A stretch of DNA of 64,000 bases from Themeda triandra (lineage: Eukaryota; Streptophyta; Magnoliopsida; Poales; Poaceae): the NCBI GenBank assembly GCA_018135685.1, contig JAENPR010000029.1, positions 1,612,001-1,676,000 of the forward strand, read 5' to 3'. Position 1 is the stretch's first letter. The number at the start of each line of letters is the position of its first letter. A program made the position numbers and the translations under genes. Shown here piece after piece: positions 44,851 through 55,729 of this stretch. Under the pieces are notes generated by a model. It saw only the letters and a program-made list of their open reading frames with translations. It ran no database searches and was not told the DNA's origin.

Positions 44851-45899
44851 GTAGAAAGAGGACAATCACAAAGTGGCCAGAAGACAAGATAGTTGTCACG
44901 GAGTTAACGGAGGATGGGATGCCCAAAGAGAAGGCGGCCAAGGCAAGAATGAGGAGGCTTGCTGGTCTGATTGCTAGACAAAGGATATCCTTGGTCTTGG
45001 CATCATTCAGTGTCCTAACTGATGAAGATAAGATGGATTTATTTGATGATTGTGTCCAGCCTAAGTTGGAGTTTGCAGAAGAGTTAAGGGAACGAGCTTG
45101 TAAGAAGATGATGCAGATGGTAGCCAAATGTTGGAGAACACACAAAAGCCACCTAGTAAGCAACTACGTCAGCAAAGGGTTGGATGCCACGGTGAAGCAC
45201 ACATACATTCGTCCAGAAGTTTGGGAAGATTTTGTGATTCTAAAGCGGGCGAACTTGCAAAGAAAGAAAGTATGAGATTCAAGAAGCTTCGGGAGAGGAA
45301 CAAGCATGACCACCACCTAGGGACAGGAGGGTATGCTGGGAAATTGGCACAGTGGGAACAAGAAGACAAGGAACTAGCCGATGCACGCATTGCTAATCCT
45401 TGGGACCAATTTCCTGGCCGCTCTAGGAATTTCATGCGTGCACGTGGTAGATTGGTTATATCAGAAGGGGTAGCTGTGATTGATTGGGAGACTAAGGAAG
45501 CTGAAAATCTCGCTCATGAAGTTGTAAATAAGCAAGCCGAAATTGACTCTTCAGGGGCCAGGTCGGTCAGGGAAAAAGATGTGCTCACACAGGCCTTGGG
45601 ACGACCAGAACAGACAGGGCGCATCCGTGGTATGTCTAGTTCCAGTGGTTGGAAGTTTTGGCCGCTTTGCACCGACATGTACAGAAAGAGGAAGCAGCGT
45701 TCAGATGATGTCGATATGGAAGCCATTAAAGAACAATTGGCAAATGAAATTACCGAGAAGGTTACCGAGAAGGTCACAAATGAAATAATGGCCAGGCTAT
45801 GTGCAGCAGGAGTAAATTTGGACTTGCTTTCCAATATCCCTTCCATTGCAGGTGGTAAGAATGTACAGTTGGACAGAAAGGGTGGAATTTCAGGACAAG

Positions 45900-46752
45900 T
45901 TTCCCGTCACCCTGTACACTGGTTATCATCAACCCTGAAGGTTATCGAGGTGGAGGTAGCAACTGGTTGGGTATTTCCAAACATTTTAAAGCTATATTCA
46001 ATTCCAGTAGAGAAGGGATATGTCGTTGTACATATTGATTCTGTAGTTTCGGAGCATGGGGGCCATGTGCTGCTTCCGTGCTCAAGCAATGAGATAAGAA
46101 CTCTTGGAGATGCTCTGTATAAAAGGATCCAGTGGAGGAGGGAATGGGTTGTGGTATCACAACGGGCATCCTATTCCATCTCAGCAAAACATCCAACACC
46201 TCCAACACCTTGGTCAGCAAAAAGCAGAAATGTCCTCGTGGGACCCAAAGTTCCACCCTCACTAAATGAGAAAGCAAATGTCAACTCTCCTGCACAAAAC
46301 TGTGCCTCCATGGAGCATGTAGGCAACAAACAAAAGAAGCTCAAAAACACAAAGCCGCTAACTGCACCTCGGCTACCCCTAGTTCGGAACAAGAATATTT
46401 GGATTTACCCTGTACATTGGTAATCATTAACCGTCGAGGTTATCAGGTGGAGGTAGCAAAGGGTCGGGTATTTCCAAACAATTCTATGATAAATAGAGTT
46501 CCAGTAGAGGAGGGATATGTCGTCGTGCTTATTGAATTTGTATGTCCGGGAGAAGAGGGCCATGCGTTGCTTTGGTGCCAAAGCAAGGATGCAAGAACTC
46601 TTGGAGGCGCTATGTACAAAAGGATCCAGTGGAAGAGGGATTGGGTAGTGGTATCACCACAATTCCCTTCTATCTCAGCAAAACCTCAAAAACCTATGTC
46701 AGCCGAAGCTATCAAAATGTCCTCGTGGAACCCAAAGTTTCACCCTTTCTAA
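45900..46752 (+). pseudogene. Duplicated TNP1/EN/SPM (DUF8039-like) domain
   Basis: Copy 1 (about 45908-46170) has VEVATGWVFPNILKLYSIPV, GYVVVHIDSVV and YKRIQWRREWVVVS. Copy 2 (about 46404-46670, next frame) has VEVAKGRVFPNNSMINRVPV, GYVVVLIEFV and YKRIQWKRDWVVVS. The order and the final (I/L)xWxR(R/K)(D/E) motif match the C-terminal domain of TNP1/En/Spm-type plant transposon proteins. Having two copies in series points to an internal duplication of about 490 bp that also copied the linker (AKHPTPPTPWS against AKPQKPMSAE). Confidence 0.75.
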
Positions 46753-48006
46753 TTGAGAAAGAGAATGACTCTACTACCAAGGGTGACACCAAACTGCAGG
46801 TTCAGAAGGTGGGTGACAAGGAAAAGCAGCAGAGGCGGTCCTCTAAAGCAGCTAAGGTTGACACCAAACAGGTTGAGGAGGCGGTTGACAAGCCGAGCGG
46901 CGGGGGTTAAGGAGGTGGTTCGGAAGCAATCGGTGGCACAACACACCAAATTGTCTGAACACGATCATTTTCAGTTTCAGTCCAACCCTGATTTCCTATT
47001 TGGACAGCCAATGCTACCAATAACAGAACTTGATAAGGCAGGGCCTGGATGTGTTGCTCTTCATGCTTACTACATGAAAGCATGTGCACGAGAACAGGAG
47101 CTCCCCATTTTCTGCTATGGTCAAGAGCAAGCATTTTTTTATTGAATCAAAAACTATGGAATTCCCTGTGGGATTTGAAGATATCTTTGACCTCTTCACA
47201 CTAGATGCATTGGAAATGTCCATTCTTCGCTGCGTGACGCTGTAAGTACAATTTCTTATGTTTCAGACTTGTCCATTAATTTGTAGCTGGGATGCTCTTC
47301 ATATATTTCCTTGCTAAGTTGCTTTTGAACGTTTCTTCATTCCTAGATGCCTGGTTGTTGAAGCTAAGGACATGTCGGTGCCGGTTGGATTTCTTGACCC
47401 AGATGCGTTGTCGGTAGAAAACGTGACCAGGTCTAGAGATTTTAGTGTGAAGTATCTAGAAAAAGGACTAAGGATGCATGCCAAGAAAGAGTTTGTGATG
47501 TTTCCGTATAACACTGGTGATCATTGGATTGTTGTTATCATCATTCCCAAGTGGCTGAAGGTGCTGTACGTAGACTCCAATAGAGGCCGCGAGTCAGACT
47601 TGAGTGGCTTGAAATCTGTGATAGATGAGTGAGTGTTTTGTATCCTGCTACTATTGGCACGTGTTTCTTCATGAATTTTGTTATTCAAAGTAAAAAAAAT
47701 GTGACAACTAATTTCTGTGTAGGGCTTTTCGTGAGTCCCAAACGACCAAGGCCAAGGCGAAGAAGAAGCCCAACAGTGTGAAGTTGACCCATGTGGCCAA
47801 ACCTCCAGTAAGTATAGGTGCTTTACTTCCAATTCCAAATGTGAACTGTGATTCAATACCATTATTAACCGCGTATGTGATCTGTTTGCAGTGCCTGCAG
47901 CAACCTCCGGGCAACACATCTGGGTTCTATGCGTGCAACTACATGATGCTTGCGATTCGTCAGATTGAATTGGATGATTCTAAGGTATAGCAGATCTATT
48001 TATTTA

Positions 48007-48031
48007 CTAGAAATGTTCGCGGCGTTGCCGC
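48007..48031 (-). mobile_element. Helitron-like 3' terminus
   Basis: On the minus strand a GCGGCAACGCCGC hairpin is followed by GAACATTT and CTAG, then T. A short GC-rich hairpin close to a CTRR end is the hallmark of a Helitron 3' end. The element would extend rightward from 48007; its TC-start end was not located. It lies 22 bp inside the last intron of the Ulp1 gene. Confidence 0.6.
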
Positions 48032-49613
48032 TTATGGCCAGTCTTTGTCCTGTTGGCAGCTAGCTTTGATTGGCCCTTTTTCCGTACAAGTTTGAGTTGT
48101 TTTGTTTTGTCCGTAGCTAGGATAAGTAAATGTGAGAGGCAACATTAGTTCACATTATGCATGTCTCTGTTTCTGATCTCATACAATAGTTGTGGTTGTC
48201 AAACTTAATTCTTTTTAAAACTCAAGCAATCATTTGCCTCAACATTAGCAATCTGATCTGAAAAAAAATAATGATCTAACATATATGTGTGAGCGTACAT
48301 GAAACAAAAGATGATGGTTGCAGTAATCATTCAGGAGCCCTTCCCCTTCGTCTCCTCTATCTAGATATATAAATGAAAAAAACTATAGTGTACTCGTTGC
48401 ATTACATTACACTAGTCTGTCAATGGTGGTGCCAGTACTTCCTGCAGGTTATCTACCATCATTTAGATAACTGAATGGAATATCTAGGCATCGAAGTGTG
48501 ATCACACAAACGGCTCTGCATGTAATGGTAGTACTTCAGAATTGATAAACTCTACCACCTGGAGAACTAAATAAACCATAAATTGTTTAGAAAGAAAAGG
48601 AGTGGAGGATAGTAATAAATTTCTTTCCTGCACAACACATATATATGAGCAAAAACTTCAGCAAAGCACGCATCATTCAAATTAGAAGCTCCCCATTGTT
48701 TAGTTATATCATCAAACCCAAGGCAGCAGGTGGCGGAAGCATCTTCTAGATTCAGATAATTCACATTGACGGGATGGGATAAACCTGATCATTGACTTCC
48801 CTTAATTATATTCTGTGGCAACCACGTTGTTAGTAGTAGTAGTAGGTTAGTAGCAGCAGATGACGTGGTCTTTGGCATAACTGGAACTGGAAATATCAAT
48901 AATAAAGAATCATAGAAACTGGAGAGCAAAATGACATTTATCTCGAGTATCCATAAAACAGTTCAAAGTAATCTATTATAGCACATGTTGTGAAAATCAT
49001 GATTCTAGTTGTTTATAAACCAACATTGATTGAAAGCATCGATTGCTTAAATCTAAGCATTGTAGCACTAAGGCGTTTCCTCCTTCACATTTGCCACTAG
49101 AAGTTTAAGCTGTTCAATTTTTTTTGGATGCCACATGGTTTATCCATCTCCAATTGCTGGAAAATAATAGTTAATCTTTCCTGTTAAAGACCTGAGTAAT
49201 CCTGCATTGCTTTCTAGACTTATAGTTTGCCTTTGTAAAAAAAGAAATGTTTTTTGATATTTCTGACGTTATAGATATGAAATAACCTTCAGGTAGGAGC
49301 TGCATGATTCCTGATATGAAACATATCAAAGAATTGTTTATGCACTAGAGCTACAGACCTACAAACCAAGGTCTTTTACTGCTATCATTATTGCCAATAC
49401 TATATTGGAAAATATTTGGTGGACATGAAAAAACATAAAAAATTCACACTTAAAAGTTTTTTTAATTGGAACTTGATACATCCATAGTGCTTCTAAAGGC
49501 GGGGACATGTTTGAACAGCTGAGTTGCAAAATCGTTTCTGACAAATCCATATGAAAACGATGCATGTGGAAGCGCCAGGGTCTGTTGTCTGTAACTTTTA
49601 AGTATTTTTTTTT
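48032..49613. other. AT-rich sequence within the large intron
   Basis: No gene is seen. GTAGTAGTAGTAGG at about 48832 could be part of a Helitron 5' end on the minus strand but does not have a clean TC start. Confidence 0.35.
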
Positions 49614-49633
49614 GGGGGGGGGGGGGGGGGGGG
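49614..49633 (+). repeat. Poly(G) tract, 20 bases
   Basis: Twenty consecutive G follow a T-run. The following TCTTGATTCCACCAAGAATA resembles the sequence after a G7 run at about 14791, so the tract has probably expanded within a known repeat. Confidence 0.97.
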
Positions 49634-49880
49634 TCTTGATTCCACCAAGAATATATTTGCCGTCAAAATATTTCCTGTATTATATTGCTATTTTTCAATT
49701 AAAGCTATCTTGTTTGGTTTGTGTGTTTCTTGTTTGGATTTGTTGATAGTCTAACCTGGTGTTGGGAATTTGGACTGAAGACCTTGTTGGTGTGAATAAT
49801 CTTCTTTGACCTACATGAAGTTCAACATTTTTTTCTATCTTGACTATGTATGTTATCTTATATATATGAGGTATATACCA

Positions 49881-50108
49881 CTCCCTCCATTCCAAAGATA
49901 CATTGATTTTAATATGTATATATAGACACAGTTTATATCTAGGTTCATAGCAAAAGCTACGTATCTCTTTACTATGTAGGTTATCTTTGAGGTACATTGC
50001 TTTTTAATTTGAATATAGACCATATATAGTGTATATCTAGGTTCATAGCAAAAGCTAAGTACATAGAAAATGCCAAAACGTCTTATAAATAATTTGGAAT
50101 GGACTGAG
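49881..50108. mobile_element. Stowaway-like MITE
   Basis: It begins CTCCCTCCATTCCAAAGATA and ends AATTTGGAATGGACTGAG followed by TA. The interior carries TATATCTAGGTTCATAGCAA twice (about 49933 and 50031), an internal duplication. The left TA duplication is not perfect. Confidence 0.65.
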
Positions 50109-50698
50109 TAATTGCTAGCTAGGCCCCCTTAGTATATAGAAAATGCTGGTTCTGAAGTGCCCTTATAGTTGACTTCCTTATTTACATTAACAGTAATTTG
50201 GAACCTGCAGCTAGCAAGCACTCTGCACTAGGAACATTGCATTTCCTTTCAGTGCCAAGGCTCAGAGGCCAGAGCAAGTCCTCTCTTATTTTAGTTGTTT
50301 AGAATTTAGATTATACTGCACATGTGTCCATCCAGGTGGTTACCGCTGTGTATACAGAAGGTTGTGTCTAGGGGCACTATCCTACACTGGTGCATAGTAG
50401 ACCATACTAATAGTACTGCATGGGTTAAGAGGCTAAGAATTTAGTTTTGATTTTGAGTACACCAATATATTGTGGATTTATTTGCAAGCCTTTTTTGTTT
50501 GTCTTTCTATTTAACACCGAATCATCATGTGATGCGATTAAGCTCTCCCTCCTACCATCTTATAGTTGCATGTGCACTTCTCGAAATCCTGGCAATCAAA
50601 TAGATAGAGCTCGTAGTATCACAGTTTTTACCAGTGATTGTTTAATGAGGAATTGGTTTGATGCTATCCAACACAATTTTTGTCTTTTAAATATTCAA

Positions 50699-50727
50699 CT
50701 AGGTAAATACCCGTGCGTTGCAACGGG
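50699..50727 (-). mobile_element. Second Helitron-like 3' terminus
   Basis: On the minus strand CCCGTTGCAACGCACGGG is followed by TATTTAC and CTAG, then T. The hairpin next to CTAG fits a Helitron 3' end in the same orientation as the one at 48007. The other end is not located. Confidence 0.55.
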
Positions 50728-52227
50728 AACCACTTGACTCTAGCTATGCTTAGGCGATCATCTTATCCATGCCATTATTGACACGGTGTTGTATATTACC
50801 TCTTCATGGAATTCAGAAATCTGAGTGACAGCTCAAAGGAACTGAATGACATTAGGGTGTCGAACCTCCTCCATTATAGCAGCCAGTTCATGCATGAAAA
50901 CATCATTGGTTAAACACATATCTTTGTTTTTTAAAAAATCTGGGAAAGATATTTGCATCTTACAGTCACGTCCTCCACCACTGATCCCACGGAGCTTTGG
51001 CTCCGGCTGCACCGCCGGTTCATGTCCATGGGTTCTACCATGTCAATACCAGACTCCTAAGTAGTATTTTTATTAACTCAGAGAACTGATCCAGATTGGC
51101 ATGAAAACAAGCAACTAACCCTCGTGGGCACTATGGCACATGGTAACCAGCCCCTCTCACCATCTATCTACATATCACCAAAAAAAATACCGGATCAGGG
51201 ATCAAAGAAAATTATATTAAGTGTAGCAGCATCTATTTTCAATTGGACTATAGAAAAAATAGAGATAGGAATAGCATCTGTTTCCAGTTTTGCTTGAGAA
51301 CAAGTAGCATTACATTCAGTTTTGCAATTGTCGGACTACTACAGTATTTTCATGCAAAGAGGTACTGTATAATGTAGAAAGCAAAGTCCATATCTTTCAG
51401 CTCAGGATTCCATCCTATCTTTATAGTGCAGTAAAGAACAAGTCCGAGTCAGCTAACTACCTTGTGCAAACAATTCACAACAGCTTTATTCTGAAAATGT
51501 GTCTTAGAACAGATTTCTTGGGATGTCAACAATTAATTAAGGTTAACAATTAACTATCTTATTAACCGTTAGTTAACTGATGGTTCCTAATTCTGCATGT
51601 AACATGGCTTTCTAAATTAAATTTCAGCTTGACAACAACTTGTGCACTTACATGTAAACTGCTGACATTGTTCTGGTCGGCCAAGATGACCTATGCTTTT
51701 ACACAGATCGTTTTTTTTTTCTGAATGGATATGTTATCGATCAGATTAGGATGTACCTGATTTGGACTTTAATATGATATGAACACCAAGCAGCCAAAGT
51801 GTTAATTCAGTTTCGGTGCCATTGCATTGCATTATCAAATTGATACTCCAGTTCATGACCAATAATTTGGTCCTGAATCAATAAATTAATGCACTTACAA
51901 CCCCTCCATGGTTTCATTTGTTTATATAAAAGAGCCTCGATCTGTCTACTAATGGTAGTTGAAGGCAACTGTAGACTCATACAAGAGCTTTCAGATACAA
52001 ACGAAGGGAGAAAACAGAGAGTGATCTTGCAACACAATGGACTCCACTTGTGTCCCACTTCCAAACTTTCCTAAGAAAGGCACACTCAGTGTTTGGAAGT
52101 GCTACTTCCCCTGGACCTATATTGCTGTTGTGCATTTTTGTCGATACTAGGTCTCTCTCCGCAGCTGCACATCTGGGCAGCCGAACGCACCTCTGTAATA
52201 CTAAGCAGTTACGAAAAAAGTTCAGAA

Positions 52228-52333
52228 TCCATCTGTTCCAAATTATAAGGCATTTTAGATATTTTATAGGTATACATAGTTATAGCTGTGATACACTCAA
52301 GCCGGAATGCCTTGTAATTTGGAACGGAGAGAG
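52228..52333. mobile_element. Short Stowaway-like MITE
   Basis: CTGTTCCAAATTATAAGGCA faces TGCCTTGTAATTTGGAACGG, giving a hairpin of about 106 bp that ends GAGAGAG followed by TA. The left terminus is degenerate (TCCATCTG). Confidence 0.7.
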
Positions 52334-52598
52334 TATTAAGAAAAAGGAAAATGTTATCCTGAAACTCCTATTTCTCCTCTCTTGGCTACATATTGCTGGT
52401 CATGCGGGTGATATGAGTAGGTTGTTCCTGTTTTACATAGTTTATGGGTATTAGGTTAGGGTGTTCATGAAACTTCAGAAGAGTTGTAGGGGCTATATAA
52501 TGTCATATGCATTGAACATTCAGTAAGTTGACTAGAGACTTTTAGCTTATCCTTACATCACTTTTCCTTTGGCCTAGCTCACATGTAATTGATACTTG

Positions 52599-52622
52599 TA
52601 TATATATATATATATATATATA
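52599..52622. repeat. (TA)12 microsatellite
   Basis: A pure TA repeat, 24 bp, about 80 bp upstream of the final Ulp1 exon acceptor. Confidence 0.95.
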
Positions 52623-52930
52623 GTCGTTTGGATTAATGCTATGTGATATCATGTTTGCAATACAAGATTTGAACTTCATCTTCTTGCTACTGCTCTATGA
52701 CAGGAATTTGATTTTATGTCTTCATTCAACGTGACTGATATTAGAGAGAAGATTGCCCTCTTCATTGTGGAACAGATCCTTGACGAAAATGGGGAGTTTC
52801 ATTATCATGGCAATGTTCCAAACAACGGTGATAAAGCTTAGATGGAGACAAATAATTCATGTGTTGGCACTTTAAGAAGTAGTTCACACTTGAGTTGTCC
52901 TTGTGTTGGATTGAGCTACCGCGGTCAATT

Positions 52931-53020
52931 TAATTTGAACTAGCATTGTGTGGATCTTATGTTACATTATTCATTATGTAATTTGAACTAGCATTGTGTG
53001 GATTTTATGTTACATTAATT
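52931..53020 (+). repeat. Tandem duplication in the 3' flank of the Ulp1 gene
   Basis: AATTTGAACTAGCATTGTGT occurs at about 52932 and 52980, followed each time by GGAT-TTATGTTACATTA. The period is about 49 bp. Confidence 0.85.
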
Positions 53021-53135
53021 ATGTGAACAAGTCTTTGTGTTTATCAAGTATTCTGTAACATTATGCGAACATTCTGTAACAATCTAATTTCAGCCAGGTA
53101 ATTCCTGCATTTTAGTAGGTTTGAAAAATATATAT

Positions 53136-53300
53136 CACAGACGCGTGTTTTTGTAATTACAGACACTTGTACAGGAGGCGCGTCTGTAGTAAGATCTATT
53201 TCAGACGCGCTTTGGCGCGTCTGAAATAGAGCTTATTACAGACGTCTTATTTCAGACGCGCCAGTAAGCGTCTGTGATATGTGTTAACAAGCGTTTGTGA
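53136..53300. repeat. CACTA-like subterminal array, right-type end
   Basis: CACAGACGCG, ACAGGAGGCGCGTCTGTA, TTTCAGACGCGC, GCGCGTCTGAAATA and TTACAGACGTC repeats in both orientations, just after the 3' end of the TNP1/Ulp1 gene. The motif family matches the arrays at 9272 and 53754, but the arrangement differs, as expected for the opposite end of an element. No clean TAGTG terminus is visible near 53310. Confidence 0.6.
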
Positions 53301-53349
53301 ACTCTTTAGTTAGACCTGTTCATCGCTACTGAACCGTACCTGTTCTTAC

Positions 53350-53465
53350 CACTACTAGAATCAAAGAGATTTGCCGAGTGCCTAGGCACTCGGCAAAGAG
53401 CTTTTTTGCCGAGTGCCCAAAAAAAACACTTGGCAAAGAAATTAGCACTCGGCAAAGAGCCGGAT
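53350..53465 (+). mobile_element. CACTA terminus of the TTTGCCGAGTGC family (fragment)
   Basis: It starts CACTACTAGAATCAAAGAG, followed by TTTGCCGAGTGCC / GGCACTCGGCAAAGAG inverted units repeated over 110 bp. This is a common grass CACTA end. The matching opposite end is not found in the next several hundred bases, so the element appears truncated. Confidence 0.8.
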
Positions 53466-53753
53466 TCCGGTACTGTGCCCGCGGGTGCGTCGGGTCAGGT
53501 TTTAAGCCGTGATTTTCTATGTGTGGCACAATCTCCTCCGAAAAAATGTAACCAATACAAAATGCAAAAATTTAAAAACAGCTCGGTTCAACTCGCCAAT
53601 GTGTCTGCATTTCCTCTTGCAACATCTTGGATGACACACCATAGTCATCGTAAATCATATGCCTATATATAATATAGTCATCAGTATCGATCTGATACCT
53701 ATGTTGGAAGCACGCGAAGTGTTATGTGCAACTGCAAATCATTCAAAACAGTT

Positions 53754-53957
53754 AACCATGTAAAAAACGAAGTTTTCAGACGCGCGTATTTATAACTGGA
53801 ACGTAACACGCGTCTGAAAACGAGTATTATAGACGCGCGTTACTGTTTGCCCCTTAACACGTGTCTGTATTAACTGCTATCACAGACGAGCGTAGGTGAC
53901 CCGCGCCTGTAAATTAAAGATATAAATTACAGACGTTTGTTCTTGGTACTCGTCTGA
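53754..53957. repeat. CACTA-like subterminal array, second left-type copy
   Basis: It aligns along its length with 9272-9473 (ACCATGTAAAA, GTTTTCAGACGCG, CGCGTCTGAAAA, ATTATAGAC-CGCG, TACTGTTTG, GTCTGTA, AATTACAGACG, GGTAC-CGTCTGA), same orientation. It is followed by a GC-rich block (53990-54450), as at 9.5-10 kb. Confidence 0.65.
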
Positions 53958-54450
53958 AGGTTTGCTCCGATCCGCCGGAAAAATCAGGCCGCAGCAGCGC
54001 GCCTCCCGGCCGGACTGAGCGCTCGCTGCTTGCACTTGAGTACGCTATGGATGGCAGCGGCCGGCATGCAGGCAGGTGCACAGCCGGCGAGCTCGATCAC
54101 ACGCGCGCGCGTCGATCGTACCGGGGCCGGGCCAGCCGGGGCCGCGCCGACCGGCGCAAATCGATCGACGGCGCTGAGAAGCGCCTATACCCGAGCGAGA
54201 CGAGCCATGCACGGCCACGTACGAACGCCGAGGACGTCGGCGTCGTCCTTGGCCCACGAGCCATATATATTGTGCGCGCGCGCGTCCGCGAAACCGGGCG
54301 CCGCCGTGGCGAAGAGATCATGAAGTCGATCAAGGCGCGGCGCTGGTGGAGTGGAGCCTCCATGCTCTGCGGGCCTGCTAGCAAGCGAGACGGCCGGGAA
54401 AGGCTGCTAGAGGACGGCGCGCCGGGATCCTCGTGACGACCGCGCGGATG
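53958..54450. other. GC-rich block after the CACTA-like end
   Basis: Arg/Ala-rich frames are open on both strands (54047-54436 plus; 54531-54097 minus). On the plus strand MQDMYGG and LPKAGLMSSELQNLH (about 54447-54530) look exon-like, but no family is recognised. It may be a captured gene fragment. Confidence 0.35.
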
Positions 54451-55384
54451 CAGGACATGTACGGCGGCGGGGCGCGCCAACAAATCCTGCCCAAGGCCGG
54501 GCTGATGAGTAGTGAGCTCCAGAACCTTCATGCCCAGTGCCAGTGTCGTTCAACATTAAAGGACGGCTGATGAACTGATGCCACTACTGTGAGCCTTGTT
54601 AATTTTAATTTGCTGACTCGAGAAAGAAAAGATGTACCATCGTCGTCATCAGCATGGGTGTACTATGGCTGCAAACGGGAAAAAAACGGGAAAGTGTCAA
54701 ATCGGTGCAGGTGTCAAAAACTGCAGCCGGCCACACAATATGCATCTCGTAGAGGGCAAGCAAACCTCCTTTCTCAATTTGCTCGTGTTCACGGTCACGG
54801 TCCATATTAATATGTTTTGTTGGGCCGAAACAAAATAAAACTTAAGTCCGGCGCTACCCCGCTTCGACTGATCTTACCCGATTGGAGCCTTGTGGCGAGT
54901 TTGGAGGCGCATTTGGACTTGCTAACGAGCACAATCTCAATGCTTTTAGTCCCGTAATGGAGAGCCAAACCGGCAAAAATGCATTCAAATGCTGGCCTAG
55001 CCAATGGTTCACGTATCCTGGTGGCTGCGTGTGCGGCATGGACACGTAGCAATTACTGTAGTAATTTCTTTGGGTGAAAAATACAACATGGCCACCAGGA
55101 CTGCATGCAAGCGCATGATATGTGCGCTAAGCAATTTTTTTTCTTTTTAATCTTTGCGTCACTGTAAATAAATATGAATATGACTTACTAATTTACAGCG
55201 GCTTCAAGATGAGTTACACCATTTTCTCTGGATTATACCAAGTTCCTCAAGATTTTCCAAAAGATTTGTAACATCTAGTTCCACGAGCTATCAGAAACCA
55301 CCACAAGCATCCATTTCATCATCGTGATGTACTTATGGAAAGTTGGGGACGATGGATGAGCATCATGGATGGCCACGGCATGGG
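54451..55384. other. Intergenic DNA
   Basis: No gene or clear repeat is recognised. Confidence 0.4.
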
Positions 55385-55729
55385 AGTCTATGGTGTAGGG
55401 CCGTCCCATAAATTTCATGGGCCCTTGGGCGAGTAAAACACAAGAGACCTGACAATTTAAAACTTTAATATAAGGATCGCCATAATTTCCCTTGAGACCA
55501 TAACATCTGCTCGTTTGTACCACCACATTGCCATCAGCTTATGCAATTATTGGTTGAAATCATGTTGCTGCCCCTAATCTTGACTGACTTCGGTATTTCT
55601 TGATGTTAGAGAACTTATGTAAAACACCCTTTTGTGATTCTTTGGACTGAAGTACTTGTTTTCTTTCTTTCCTTTTCCAAGTACCATACTTATATTTATT
55701 TTGCAACATCTAACATGTTAAAAAATATT
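55385..55729. repeat. Degenerate interspersed repeat, paralogous to 8676-8935
   Basis: It contains GGGCCGTCCCATAAATTTCA and GCAACATCTAACATGTTAAA, shared with the 8.7-kb copy. The MULE at 55730 is inserted immediately after the shared motif. Confidence 0.45.

Larger units (their letters stand above)
44290..52841 (+). pseudogene. CACTA accessory gene: acidic TNP1-like / Transposase_24 / Ulp1 fusion, broken
   Basis: Candidate start ATG 44290-44292 is followed at once by an intron (GTAAGA, ends GTTGTAG at 44370), giving M|DSDEEYLSSSADE. Next come Glu/Asp-rich repeats (about 44371-44840), then TKWPEDKIVVTELTEDGMP and KMDLFDDCVQPKLEF in another frame, then HHHLGTGGYAGK-type Transposase_24 (PF03004) sequence with LVISEGVAVIDWETKE and LGRPEQTGRIRGMSSSSGWK. 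Two TNP1/DUF8039-like repeats and an Ulp1 domain follow (separate entries). Frame changes occur near 44848, 45240, 46420, 46910 and 47120, so no single product is possible. CACTA accessory proteins bind element ends; the Ulp1 part resembles SUMO/ubiquitin-like proteases. It runs opposite to the TNP2 gene at 18989-22353 and may belong to the same element. Confidence 0.82.
47126..52841 (+). pseudogene. Ulp1/C48-type peptidase domain of the CACTA gene, five exons
   Basis: Exons: about 47126-47241, 47347-47628, 47723-47807, 47892-47984 and 52704-52841. Each has a GT donor and AG acceptor and joins in phase. Landmarks: MEFPVGFEDIFDLFTLDALE; GDHWIVVIIIPKWLKVLYVDSN (His and Asp of the C48 triad); QQPPGNTSGFYACNYMM (oxyanion Gln region); EFDFMSSFNVTDIREKI; ILDENGEFHYHG with a final stop. 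Transposon Ulp1 domains of this group normally read LCGxYxC, with the first Cys as nucleophile. Here that position is Ser (TCT at 47919-47921), so protease activity is doubtful. The last intron is 4.7 kb and holds Helitron ends, MITEs and microsatellites. Confidence 0.85.

Noticed and set aside
44395..44865. 156-codon minus-strand frame with repeated ISLSLPL motifs
   Set aside because: Antisense shadow of the acidic coding repeats.
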